Assembly (NCBI RefSeq): GCF_030867145.1 | Contig: NC_134434.1 | Span: forward strand, 496,001-560,000 | Origin: Opisthocomus hoazin | Taxonomy: Eukaryota > Chordata > Aves > Opisthocomiformes > Opisthocomidae | Direction: 5' to 3' | Length of the DNA: 64,000 nucleotides | In this document: positions 33,629 through 47,700 of the stretch, piece after piece | Numbering within the stretch: position 1 is the stretch's first letter | Layout of the letters: each line of letters starts with the position of its first letter | Notes under the pieces: generated by a model | Database searches by the model: none | The model's input: the letters and a program-made list of their open reading frames with translations, nothing else | Told to the model about the DNA's origin: nothing | Made by a program: the position numbers and the translations under genes

Positions 33629-36600
33629 CTGAAAAGAAACAAGAAATGCTATTAGCAACCCAAAAGAGGTTTACCAATCTCAAAACAAGAAATACCAGAT
33701 GGAGTCTGGAGTTGTAATGATAATTACAACACTTTCAAGTACAGAATTCTCTTTTTCTTGCTAACTATGAGATTTTGCGAACAGAATGCGGAGTCTTCTG
33801 GGTGCTAGAACCTGGACTGAAGGGCTCCTTTCCCAATACTTGAGAGAAAATGCTGTTGTAAGAGATTCCCGATACAGACTGGTGACTTTTCCTGTTAGAG
33901 CTGCAGACAATTAACCCAGCAACAGTTTACAGCCCAGACTAGCACGGTCTTACAAAACTCCAGCAAGCTGGCAAAGTATTAACACTGCCACCATACCCGT
34001 CAAAGGCTGCGGCACAGTGCTCAAGAGGAAGTTGACCAAACGTGGAATCACATCATAGAAATATGCTCAGTTTGTGAGAACATGAACTAATATTCTAGCA
34101 TCATTACGCCATTCCTCTTCTTGCAGAAAAAGGCTGATGAATAAATCCAAAAAAGGATGTTCTTTACGTGTTCTCTAGAACAAATTCCGGACATGCTTCC
34201 ACAGCCACAACATGCAATAAAAGGGAGCCAGTACTCCTTCTTAAGGCTTAAACCCCACATTCGACTTGCAGTCTAAGCTGCTTTGTAGTTTTTCGGTAAG
34301 ATTCTATATGAACAGAAGGAACCTGATCGAGGCTTGGTAAGGACAGATAAATGGAATAGGCTTCCTGTTTGCAGGTGAGAACGCTGTACCCCTTATGCTT
34401 GGTGCTATGCACGCTAGCCATACTGTGTGTGGGCAAGACACAGCCTCTTCTCCCTTCTGGAATAATGTGTTCTTGGTAAAGGAAATAGCTTCTTTTCGCT
34501 TAAAAAAATCTTGCTAATAAATTCACAGTTTTTACAGTCAAGTCAGTTCAAAGATGAATTTTGTAATATAAGTTCATTACAAGAACTAGCTGAAAAATAT
34601 TGTACATATAATATACACCATAAAAGACAAACAGCTCTTCTCACAACCTCTACCATACAGTGTACCTAAAGCCCATGCCTATACTCACCTTGGGGTGCAC
34701 TGGTTTAATTAAATATGAAGTGCCATGATGGAACTACTCTGGATTTACCTTTTCAAGTGAAAACAGATTTTGTCTCTCTGTCTTCAAGAATGCTCTCTGG
34801 AACATCCCATTATGGAAACCGATACATTAAAGTAGGAATATGAGTCAGTGTTCCACTACACTGAGTTATGGCTACAGAGATCACTTTTCAGTCGACACTA
34901 TTGTGCTACAATTTTACCTTCTACTGACACCTTTTATTTGAGAATACTGAGCTCAGAAGAAGTCGGCTATGATGAAGACAACAATACTGTTCACCAAGAG
35001 ATAAATGTGATGCTAATGTAAATCACATCTTGAGCTGCATTGACTAGGTTAACCTATCTCTGAACTGGTACTCTGTGAATTTAGCCACTACTTCAATTGA
35101 AACAGCACCTGAGCAAGGACCAAGCAAGAAAAACAAAATGTGGAAGATAAAGGCCATATCCACAGTTCTCATCCTTAAAAAAACAACAAACCCAAAAGCT
35201 CCAGTTGTGTGTAAAAGCCATGCATAAGTGCTTTTTTTGGTCAGAGCAGCCCTGGATGGACTCCATTCCTTCATGAGTATATTACAGAAATGTGCACCAC
35301 CTTACTGGAGCTGCGGAGATCAGGTTCACGGAAGCTAAACCAGAAGTGTAACTGCACAACCTGTAGCTACACAAAATGCAACGCAGCAGATACTGACTGT
35401 TCTCAAGCACAGTAATCATTTCATTCTAAGAAAGTGAATGTACCATTTTTACAGGGAATGAGAGCAACTTTGCAAAAGTTTCCAATGCTTACCTTTAGAA
35501 AGTCAAATGCTAGTCAACATGAAGAGAGTGCTTATACAATGTTTTATGAGAGATTTGTGAATAAAATTCCATTTTAAGAGGAAATCTGTCTAATCAAGAA
35601 CATCATTCTCATTATTCCACAAGACAGAGAAATATATGTATTCATATTTAAATTGTGAATATATTTATATTTGTAAATATACTATGGAAAATGTCTTTGA
35701 ATTTTTCTGGAATGCTTTCTATACTATTAGGAAGTGCCAATAACTATTTTTTTTCAATTAAAAATAATTCGTCATTATGGCTTAATATGGAAGATATCAC
35801 TCTAAATTAAAGTCCCAGTATGTGATTTCATCTATCTGCACAACGACACAGAACTCCTTCCAATACCTGCTGAATCACTAAATGAGCTGGATTCCATCCA
35901 TTCCAGCTCTGCCAATGCAAGATTTATTGCCTGCAGTACTGTCTTAAGTGTTTATATTGCCTGCTTTATCAAGCCATTTCTCAGCAATCCATTGCTGAAT
36001 TTAAATAAGAACAAAATTGGCTTTAAATTTTATTTTTTTCCCATTTGACTTCCCCATGTAGCATGCCTTGACCTGCTGTGTACCTGAATCCTCAGCTCTG
36101 TTTTCTCATGAGCATGCATTATCAGACCTGGGAAATGGGAGAAACTGCCCTGGAGCAGAAGAGTTATCTGGAAAAGCATTCACCGGTCCTTGATGCAACC
36201 AATTAAAAAATTCTTCATTAAATGTTAATTCTTCGGAAGATTGTCCTCCTACAAACTTCAGCACCAGGAGGCAAATGACAGCATGCCTAACTTGCTGCTA
36301 ATCGCTGTTAAGAACTTTTGTTCTCATACAAATCAATGCAAAAATTCTCCTGACCTTTAACAGTGCAGAACTGTGGCAATGAAATCAGGATTACAGTTTT
36401 CTGTATTCAATGGCGTAACATTGTTTGATCACTGCTAAGAAGATAACTAATTTTCATCTACTTTCAAAATATATGGGGCCAAATTTTGCTCTAATGTCGA
36501 TCTGCTGTAAATGCTTCTTATTTGAACTCAGTTCTTTTAAACTTGCACTAGATTTAATCCCATGAACACTTCTAGTAGGACAGTTTGTTTTAAACTCTTT

Positions 36601-39600
36601 GCCAAAATCCTTACTAGGAAAAGAACTCTTATAAATAAACATTCAGTCCAGATACCATGTCTCACATTGTAGACAGACTCACACAATACACACAGATTAT
36701 TTAGGTACAGAACAAATGTATAAACCCCCCTGTTTTTTATTTTTAGGTCTCCAAAAGTGCTGTGGCTAAAGAGCTTTGACATAATCAGTCTGAAGAGCTA
36801 ATCCCAGATTTACTGGTTTGCAGAACATTCTTGTATCAGAAATACATCCTCTCTGATTTGCGTGTTAGGACCAGCAATAAAAGTGAGAGGGAATTCAAAT
36901 CTACCTCTAGGTTTTGCTTAATTGATGAAACTGTTTTGAATATTAAAGGAACAGGAAAAGCCAGCAATAGGAATTGGAACGCCAGCATTACAAAGTCTAA
37001 ATGTAAAACATTTTTCCTTTGCAAATGTTCTTGTTCAAAAGATTAATTTCACATTTTCAGAGCAATTAACAATATTTAAAGATTTTTAGGTTTTCAAACA
37101 AGTCATTGCTATCGGAGGGTAGCCAAATTTATTGTCAGAAAACAGAAACATTTGATCTGGAAACATGTCAGTAGCTTATTCTGTCTTTTTAACATTAGTA
37201 AATTGCAGGACAAATTTGAGAGCTTGGAGAAACAAAACACGAGAACATAGGGAATTTTTTTGGCAAAGAAACGGTAGCAAATTATTTAAAATACCATTAT
37301 AATTACCCTCCTTATGGCTCTTACTTCTCTGCATGGAAAATGACTTCTTTTAAAATGAGAACTTAAGACAATCTTTTAAGAAAAGAATAATGCAAAGGAA
37401 AATTCAAAGAAAAACTAATGGAAAAAATCTCTTCACCTTTGTGCTAGATTTTGAGCATTATCAAGACAGGCTTTTCACCTTAAATTGTATTCTCCAGCTA
37501 GGGCCAGACTCTGGAGCCTGACAGGGAATCATGCAGAGTCTTGGAGACAACCCGACTGTTGTAGGTCACTGTGCAGGATGCTGAGTTACGAATCAGTCAT
37601 GTGGTACTCTGAAGCTGGGGTTTTTTTCCCCTTTTGACATGGGATGACATTCATAAGACCTGGCTGAACTTTTCCAGTGCACTAGGGCAATCTTGTGCAA
37701 GACCCATTTGTTTGAGATCTGTTCAGGAGGCAAGATGCAGCCTTAAACATTAATCAGCCAAACTCTCACAATGACCATTACTCATGGCCAAATAGAATTG
37801 GGTTGTGTCTGAACTTGGAAAGACAAATTCTGGACTTATATGAACCCTGTGCTGCTCTACCAAACTGAGCAGTGTTGAAGATGATGAAAAAGAAGGCAGA
37901 ACTCTGTTTAAATGAAATTACACAAAACCCAAGGTAGTTATTTTCCTCCCTAAATGACCTACCCAATAACTTAATCCATTTAATACAGTATTAATTTTGC
38001 TGAACTCTTAACCTTTCTTATCTTACGTTTTGACTTCTCAAACTTCACTAGCCCTTTAAAATGTGATAATGCTCAGCTAAAGAGTACTGATGCTTGATGG
38101 AGCTTTTACTGATCTGTGCACAACTGAAAATTTCTGCAAAGCCACCATCGCAGTGTAGTGCTGCTGCCAACTTAAGGCTGAGACACGGGAAACCACACAC
38201 TCTGAAAGCTTTAACCTTTAGTACTTTCACTGTTGTTATTGAAATAATCATTAAAAATTGTAGCAAATAGCACTGCTAGATGTAGATGCAATGGGTTGGA
38301 TGGGGACACGCTCTACACTACCCAGAAATATATTCTGTATTGGGCTTTGTTAGTTTTCAGACTTACACGCACATCCCAGTGGGAAGTTCTGAAGTTACTG
38401 TGAAAGGAACATAGGCCATCTGCGAGCTGGCTGGCTCCGTGGGGGACTGCGCCTGCCTTTGGTACACATCAATACACAGGCCCCCATGCCATGGTGGTTT
38501 GGAGGCTAATGAGGGCCAGAGCAACAGAAAAATAAAGAACAATGCCACTGAATGAAGATCCTGAAACTTAATCCTTCATCTAGAGGTGATATCATCTTCC
38601 CTGCTTGCTCTTGCACAGAATCTGCCTGTGTAGCTCTTTGCTGGACTACACACAGCTCTGCAAGATTTGTTTTAATTACTGCCTTTGTTTTTTTGTTGCT
38701 GGGCCTTTCTGACTCTGTTCCCCTTGTGCTTGGAAGAGCCTTTAGCCTTGCAAGGATCATTTTTCTCTTTAAAACCCACTGTTCCAAATCTTGTGCCTTT
38801 GAGAAGGCAGCTGGCTCTTTCATCTCTATTTTACTCATATTTCTCTAACCTGCTAATGCAAGTCTCCTGGGCCATGATTTATGTTCCTTATGCACCTTCT
38901 GAAACATTGCATAATAAGAAAATATACCATCAAAAACAGATCCTGTGCAAAAATGGAGTAGTCCTAGCTTGCACCAGGCACCTTGAAGACCTTCACGTCT
39001 TGGCAGGGTGAGACAGAATTACCCTTCCTCATGCCAGCAGGTGGTAATGGAGTATCTAAGGGAGCACCGGGGAGCTGCTGCTCCTGAAGGCACTGGACAA
39101 ATTTTGACCATGGCGTCATGGTAACTGCAGACCTTTTCATTACAGCCCAGCCTCCTCCGATAATTGTGGAGTTTAGATAAATACTATACTGCAAGATTCG
39201 ATACACAGCATGGTCTACATGCTAGAAGTGTGCTAATTCTGTTGCCCTCAAATCTCTGCCTGATAGTGTCTCCAAGTGGCTTTACAGTCTGCACAAGTAG
39301 ATTGAATATAATGTGCAGTTACTGGTGCTGCAACTGACATATTCTGTGAATGCATTCCTAATTTTGTCTAGGATTACATGATTTTTGGGCGAAGCACTGT
39401 TTCTCAGCTTTCAAGAGTCACTTCGCAGTTGTTCCTTCTGAATTTAAACTTGTTATTAATTTTTTGCCTCTTCAACGCCAATGTTTATCAATGCAATAAG
39501 CTCTCCGAGCTAGCACACACCTGCAGACCCAGTTACGATATCTGTCATGTTTGGCATCTCCTTTGCAAAGGCCAGTGGTTGGACAGCAGATGTTAAACGC

Positions 39601-40367
39601 TGTATTGGGATACCAAGCCAACCAACTGAAAGCTCTTGCTCTTTTGATGAGCAAATGCTGGGAGGATCTGCAAGGAATAACTTATTCTGAACTGTAACTA
39701 GAGGATTTTCATTTAGTAGGTAAGCAATTAGAACAAAATAAAACAACTGAGTGACACTGATGTAAGTATAATCAATCAACCCCGAGAGCATCTAGGGAAG
39801 ACGGTTACCAGACATGGAACCTACAGACAGTTTGGGAAGGGTTTTTGTACTGTATTTATCAAAATCAGATTATTTGAAACTAAACTTTCTTTTTTTCTTT
39901 CCCCTTTTTGTTAAAATTGGTTTAGGACTGGACCCTCTTTCAAGACGACATTTCAACAGGAACATACAGCATATCATAGTACCCCAGGAGATGCTGGACA
40001 GGTCCTGGAAGAGGGCAGTGACCTTAACTTTTATTGGCTGTAGCAGATTGAGAGCACTTGTCACCTCATGGAACTGTGTCCTAAGGCAACAGAAATGTTT
40101 CTTGTATCCACCTCAGGGACTGCAGATTTTGCCTGAGTATTAATTAACGATTGAGGGATATAAAGTGAAACCCCACACGAGAGTCTCACTACTTACTCCT
40201 TGATTAAACTGATTAAACACTTGTTTACTAAGACAAAATCTATAAGCAATTTCAGAAGGCTTTTATCACTAGGAAGAAGATGTATATAGCCAAATAGTGT
40301 GCTATATCATTAAAAATTGTCAACAATAAACACATGGCCCGATATAAAATGTTGTCCTCTACAGCCT

Positions 40368-40447
40368 ACTGTAGGTGACCCTGCTTCGGCAGGAGGGTTG
40401 GACTAGATGACCCACAGAGGTCCCTTCCAACCCCTACCATTCTGTGA
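40368..40447 (+). mobile_element. Short CR1 3' terminus, plus orientation
   Basis: GACCCTGCTTCGGCAGGAGG, GTTGGACTAGATGACCCACA and GAGGTCCCTTCCAACCCCTA then CCATTCTGTG form a textbook CR1 3' end of about 80 bases. Everything 5' is missing. Confidence 0.88.
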
Positions 40448-43400
40448 AAACAGTAACAACAGTAGAATCTGAGCCAAAGCTGAACAAGACCAAAGGTTTG
40501 AGTGACAGGATATGCAGACTTTTCACAGCTTTAAAGCACTACCTGAAATCTGTCTCACCCCACTATTAGCCAACTGCCATTACTCTAAAAGTGCCATTTA
40601 AATATATGCAGTTACTCATAATCCGGTGTCTGTAAGTGAACATCATAAAAATTCTGGTGCAGTTTATTTGCAAATGCATCACAAGATAAAGATCAGTGGC
40701 GTTAGTTTTGTGCAGAATTGCACAACCAGGTTCTCAATTCACATCAGTCCTGTCTTACCACCGCAGGCCCGATACCTTGGCAAGACAGATGGTGCAGACT
40801 TAGGTCAAGATCACATAAGTTTTTTTTCTACCACAGCCTGGAACATGTTCAAGACTTACGTTTAAACTAAGTGTGTACTAAAATGAATTAATGCCTAAGT
40901 GATGGCTTCGGCCCATGCTTCAGATGAAACACATACTAAAAAAACCCTTGCTGTGCTTGCTCTGCTTCTGACGGCTCTCCCAAAACCCAAGGAGACCTCA
41001 GGGGAACTAGTGGCACAGAGTGGTGTGCATGGCTTATTCCACAAGTGCCAAATCCTACCCTAACACAGGAAAATCTGACTGGAGTCTGAATGTTCATATT
41101 TCCACTCCTACTTACAGAAATACCTAGATAGGTGAGAATTACACCTTTGGTCACATCAATGTAAGAGTAAAATTACCCACATCAGTGTAAAATTACTCAG
41201 CAGAGGTAACAAAAATCCGGACACTGATTGCAGTGGCATTTGTAGATCTAGAGCAAAAAATAATTTCAGCTTAATGTATTTTTTCACAGAAGAAATTTTA
41301 ACAGCTGCCTTCTGTGATGGGCCAGAACCTGGACAGAGCATGCGGTATCTGCGGAAGCTGCAAGAACATTTCTCCGTTTTGGTTCTTGACACTAAAAAAC
41401 AACCAACCTCTCGGGGAAAAAAAACTGCCCAATCAAAAGCAGCTTAAGGTCTTAACATTCTTGTATTGCAAGCTCATGTTATCATAAAACCCAATGCCAA
41501 CTTTCCTAGTTTTCCATCTGAGGTTATTTTCTTTATAGTCATGCAAAAAGATTTCAGTGAAAAATCAGAGAAACTGAATTCCCTCCAACCCAATTATCTG
41601 GCAATAAAGCATTTCTAAACCTTATCCCGGCTATCTGTAAGTCTTCATGAATTTTTAGTTAGCAAAATGGCTTACGCTAAATCATCGCTGTGCCTTAAGA
41701 GGAATTCTTTCTCCATTCAACAGTGACTGTGAACACAGAACAACCAGGGCGCATGATTTTCAAAGCGGACTCCTACTTCTGGATGTATTTATTCCCAGTG
41801 ACCAGCTTGAGACACAGCAGAGTCCTGTACTTCAGATGGCAGGCTTTAACACTTTGTGAAAAGTTGTCTGAGATGTCTCAAGTTGGTTATACAGAAATCA
41901 AAAAGAAAAATGTCAAGATTACCCCAATACGTAAAGTTACATCTGAAAGTGTTGGAACTGATGCTGAGCTGATGCATGCGGAGAGCTTTGGATTGTTATT
42001 CGTTAAAAAGTAGTAATAACAGCTAGTTCTTTGTTAGTGCTGTGGCATTTTATTTAAATATTTGCACCTTCTTGTGTCTATATAACTATCCTTTCCTCTA
42101 TTTTCAGATAGGAGGACTTGAGGATGACAGGTAAAAGGAAACATTTTCAAAATCAACCTCTATTTTTGAGTGACATGTAAAATACGAAAGGTCCAATTTT
42201 AAGAGATGCAAAGTAATTGAACTCAGTGAAAACAGGGAGCACTCCATGACTCCAAATACCCATTCCTACTCACAAAAAAATCAAAGTTGCTAAGATGGGG
42301 ATGCCTACAAAGATGATTTTGATAACCGATAATTTTGGTGCAGCTAACTTGCCTACTACTGCACAGGGGGTTGGGAGCAGAGCTGGTACTGGGTTCAGTC
42401 CGGGGGGATTTCAGCCACATGTTCTGCATGGCAGATCACAGTTTTTCTTTGCTTGCTCTGAACTCCTGGAAACTTGAGTGGAACATACAGAAGTTTACTT
42501 CTAGATCAGCTCTGCTACGATTTGAACTTTATTGAACTTGATTTCTTCTAGGAAGAGCCACTCCAACCACTACTTTGATAACCTGCAGGTAACGAGGATG
42601 TTGTAATATACTGGTATGTGTTGGAATGGAACAGCAGAGGCAAAGCTGAGCACACCTCAGCATGTTGAGGTTTGGGCCCTTCCTTTCTAATGCAATAGAA
42701 ATGCGTAGGCTACACTTATCAAAGGAACAACTTTTTTCAATTTAGCATGCAGTAAGTACAATCAGCTGTGATTTATTTTCCTTTTGTGATGATACCTTTA
42801 GCTCTAGTGCTATAAAACATCAATGTTTATACTACAGAAGTTCTTCATCTATCACACATACACTGCTATTCTTAGTTCAGTCATAAAATCATAAACAGTT
42901 TCTGTGAATGCCCAGCTTTCAGCCAAATTAACGATGGCTCCCTCCCAAGCGAACCCAAACGAAACAGTGTATTATCAAATGTATAAATATGATGTGTTAG
43001 CTTTCAAAGCGGAAACCTGACTTGTTAGATATGATTTCAAAAGCTACCAGAACATGTCATGTGTCTTTTTTATTAATCTATATTTTAGAAGTATTGTCTA
43101 CAGGCTCCTACTTAACGTGAACCAAATTCTATTCTCAGTTATACCGATAATAATATCAGAGCACCTTCATTGCCTACTTTGTCACACTGAAGCACAAAAT
43201 GCTTCCATGTGAAGCTTCAGATTTTAAGATAAAATGCTGAAAGATAATCCTAAATCAAATATTACCGTTTCCCCTTTGGTATAAGATAGAAAATGTTACA
43301 GGCCCTAATACATCTAAGATCCCAAAATACTGAAATATTTCGGAACTTCTACCTGTCTTTCAGGAAAACTAAATTTGAGATAAATGTTCTTGGGAAAAAT

Positions 43401-44309
43401 AACAGTTAATGTGGGAATAGCTGGAACCTAGTCCTATTAAAAAGCTAGAAAAACAGTGTTTACAGGGGCAAAACTCACAGCTGGTCCTTACAAACTGTAT
43501 ACATATGCAAGCAGTGGGTGGGCGTGGGAGGGAGAATAGCAAGGCCCTACCTAATTTTAGGTGCCAGTCTCATGATACAAAGCTGCCATATGTTAAAGGT
43601 GAACATAGTGGGAGGATGGAAGAGATTAACTATAATGGGTTTTCTGGGAAAAAATTAGTGTCCCAGCTATGCTTTTTTATACTGTCTCTGTGTGAATCTA
43701 AACCACCAGTGTATATCCAGCAATTAATTATCATATATAATACTTCACTGGGAGAACAAAGACTCTTTCACCTATTTAAAAATCAAGCCCAGATGTTACT
43801 ATTTCACAAAATCCATTCAGTGACAGGATACATTTTCTGTTTGCACTGCTGCAGTGCTGTGACTTCCATGAGGACTTTAATGCCAGAGCATACAACAAAA
43901 AAGAAATTTTGATCTCATAGAGGTTACAACACTTAGTAAACTCATTCAGCATTACACCTGAACTAAGCCTGGGCAAAAATAGCCACATGACTAGCTTTAA
44001 AAGTGAACAAGATGAACCTTCTCTTACTTACGAGACTTTTCCCATCCTAATGCCTTCCAGCTGACTGCTAAGTGCACACATACACATCTGGATGTATGTG
44101 ATACTGTATGAGGGCCCTTTAGCCCCTTTGTGTTTCTGGGATTTACAGATAAGATGTCTATTTGGGACAGGAATTTCTATTAGAAAATCAGTAATTGAAT
44201 TTCTCATAACAGAACAACAGCCTTAATCATCTAATAACTAAAATGAATTAATACCAAATTTTTTTACCTTATTATATGGGGTCTCTTCAATACACTGGTC
44301 CTCCAAGTT

Positions 44310-44788
44310 CAAGACAGGCAACGGAAAAATTGGACAGGATCCAGTGGAGTGTCACCAAGATGATTAGAGGGTTGGAGAACTTGGCACATGAAGAAACGTT
44401 GAAGGAATTGGGTTTGTTCAGCCTAGAGAATAGAAAGCTCGGGGGATGTGGTGTGGGTGTCTAATCAAAGTCTTCCAGTACCTAAAAGGTAGTTGTAAAG
44501 AGAATGGAGGTACTCTTCTCACAAAGATGTATGGCAACAGACTGGAAGCAATGGGCACACGTTGCTTCAGGGGAAATTCCATCTAGATTAAGAAAACAGT
44601 CTTCACTGTGAGAAGAGCTAAACATTGGAATAGGGTGCCCATATAGGTCGTGGAATCTCCCTCACTGGAAATATTCAAGGCTTGGCTTGACAGGGCTCTG
44701 GACAACTTCCTCTTCAATAGGTTAAATGAGATGACCTCCAGACATCCCTTCCAACATAGACTTTTCTCTGATTTTATTCTATGATTTT
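44310..44788 (+). mobile_element. CR1 LINE, 3' fragment, plus orientation (old)
   Basis: Reads AAAATTGGACAGGATCCAGTGGAG, AAGATGATTAGAGGGTTGGAG, GAATTGGGTTTGTTCAGCCT, GGAATAGGGTGCCCATATAG and ends TTCCAACATAGACTTTTCTC / ATTTTATTCTATGATTTT. Order and orientation follow the CR1 3' region. Diverged and frame-broken, so an older insertion than the copies at 22 and 26 kb. Confidence 0.88.
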
Positions 44789-47700
44789 GGCATTGCAGTG
44801 GACTGCTGAAAACCCCACTAGGCTACGTTCAGTTGTCACTTTGAGCAAATGAGGTCAGAATCTCAACTCTTCTGAACCAAACTGGCTGATGTAAACAGTG
44901 ATAGAAATACCAGACGTAAACTGGTGAGGAAACAGGCATCAATATAATGTGCGTCTATTATACATTAACTGATGGGGGATGAATCTGGGGCTATGTATGA
45001 ATGACTGATTGTATTGCTACATGCAAAATAAAATACTTCTTGCCCTCTCCATCACATTTAAAGTACACCAGGTTATCTCAGAACATAACTAGGGCCAAAT
45101 TCAACCTTTACTCTCCAGCAGGAGGCAAGCACAGTTCTACTAGCAATGAAGCTGATCCCTACCTTTCAGTCTACTATTTTTGTCCTTCTGGTAACTGCTA
45201 ATTTATATTATATTAGTAAGTCACTTGAACTTGTTTTTTTTCTGATGCATACTGAGATGTAACTCAGAGAGGCGCACATTACTGTTTGCTATTTCACGGT
45301 AAACCTATACACATCACCTTAAGGCCTAGCACAGAATCATGTGAGTTTATGGCACAATGGCAGTCTAAAAGGTATTTTTCTCACACTTGCCAGTACTTTC
45401 TGACTGATCTTAGCAACTTGGCTGATTGAAAATAATTTACTAAGAATGTGAAATGATTTCCTGAATAGAAGAAGTGATTTCAAAAATTGTCTCAAGGTTG
45501 AGTGTTCACGGACAAGATACAGTTTTCTCTGGTAGGTACAGAAAGCTGCTCAGCCCCTTAGGAATACAGCCATGTAAATGTTTTATTCATGTCAGTTATT
45601 CATATAAGTGGGTTTCACTTTAGTGTGTAACACAAGCCAGCTGGTTTGCTTCTTTTAAACTCTGATTTGTCATGCACTTCATATTGCTACACCCCCTTCA
45701 GAGATATTTATGGAAATTTCGCAGCAAGCTGTCTCCAGCTTATGTGCTATTAAGATTCCATTCTGGGGTGTTTACTGCATTAGATTTATAACCTATAGAT
45801 TTATGGACTCAGCTACTTGATGGCCCAATAAAGCACATTGGAACGGAAAGCAACCACTAATTAAAATAATATTTGATTGTCCTTAGCATATTGTAAAACT
45901 GCTGTGGATTTGAACAGAGCCATCGCAGCTTCTATACAGCCTCACTGCATGATAAGAAAACTGACACGTCACATATAAGATCAGTTTAATTGTGGCTACA
46001 CTTGGGGAATTATAACATGTTTTTCTATCTGTTTGCATACATGGAAGTGGGCTAATATTGAAATACTCTTAAGTCCCTCATGGCTTTGGCTGTTCTAAAC
46101 ACCAAAGAATGAAAAGATTGCAACTCACAGCCAGAGAGAACAAGCAGTCTACAGTATTAGTACCAGGGCTGTAAAGTATCAACTATTCTGCTAATCCCCA
46201 TGTAAACAATTAGATTAAATCCTACTGAAAAGGACCAGCTGCTAAGATGCACCTCAAGCTAGGTTCCTCCCAGAAAAGGGTATTTTCAATGTTGGGTAGA
46301 ATTTTCATCTTAAAATCTCTACCATACAATGTTAGAAACAAGGGACTTCTGCAACCCCTGCTCCTTGCTCTAAATAGTTAACTTTCCCAGACTGACTTCA
46401 TACACACTACAAAATGCAGTAGAGGTATGAATTTTCTAGCATGCAAAAAGCCTGGCTTACACTCTGTCAAGGCATTTGGAAACAGTGATGAAAGCAAAAT
46501 AAGGAAATAGTTAAAAGGAGTATTAATTACCATGATGTCTTACTGCAATGATCAGTTAATTCTATTCTAATGAACTGCATTAAGACCTCTCCACACCACT
46601 TCAGTGCAGTGGCTCCATTCAGAAGAACAGAAGCTTTTACACAGTGGTCATGAAAAGAGACTTCATAGCCTTCTCTGCAACTAAAATGGATAGATTTTCC
46701 TTGCCTGCCACATAAAGACTGGCATGCAGAACTGTACAGGACAGATTACAGAAGGTAACAACGACGGAAAACCTGGGGCACTATCACTTGTAATGCTAGG
46801 AGCATGTTAAGCAGAAGAAAGAACATTCATCAGTCATGAACAATCAAAGATCAGATACGCAAAAATTCCCGAAAAAGCTTTTTCATGTGAACTACTGAAT
46901 TCAAATCTGGAGTTTCAGCAAGTGGGGATAACATGCAAAATATCTGATGCTTTCTGCAAATTAGGCTTCCACCACCTAGACTAGCTGAGATTCCACTGTT
47001 CCTAATATGCCTCTTATTGTCACATCTGCAAGAGTTCAGCATCCAAGTGCAGAACTCAGAAAGAAATTTCTTGTGCATATTCAGCAAATCTAACTTTCTG
47101 CCAAGTCATCAAGATAAGTACTTGAATGAGAAGCACAGTAACAAGAACAGGAAAAAAAAAAGAAGGAGGAAATGTTTCAAAGATGTGAGATTTCTTCTAT
47201 TCCATTTCTAAGTTTACTTTGTTATTATTGCTAGATAATACTATCTTCAAGCTCAGTTTCCAATTATGCATCTATAAACCTAGAGTACTGCAAGTGTTTT
47301 ACCCAGAACAGAAACCAGCATCCCCCTTAACTTTCCAGCTGTCCTATAATGGCTCCCTGCATCAACAGACGGAGACCAAGGGAACAGTGCTCTATTTCAA
47401 TATTTGCTCTTGTATTTATTGCCATTGCTATGAAATAGGCTTTTAATTCACTTTCATTTCCTAAGTTATTTTTCTACAATTCTTATTGGTATAAGTTCCA
47501 GGTAGTAACCTACATCTGTCGGAAAATAAAAGGCACTATTTGATTAGAGCTGGCATGCAGTATCATATACGGTGTGTTTGGAAACCTCTACAGAAAAAAA
47601 CCGTCTGCTTTAATACATCTAGCTCAAGGCACGATGGGGTGAGACAAGGACAACAGGGCAGTATGGCTGAAAAAAAGGAAAACAAATGTCCATGCTTTTC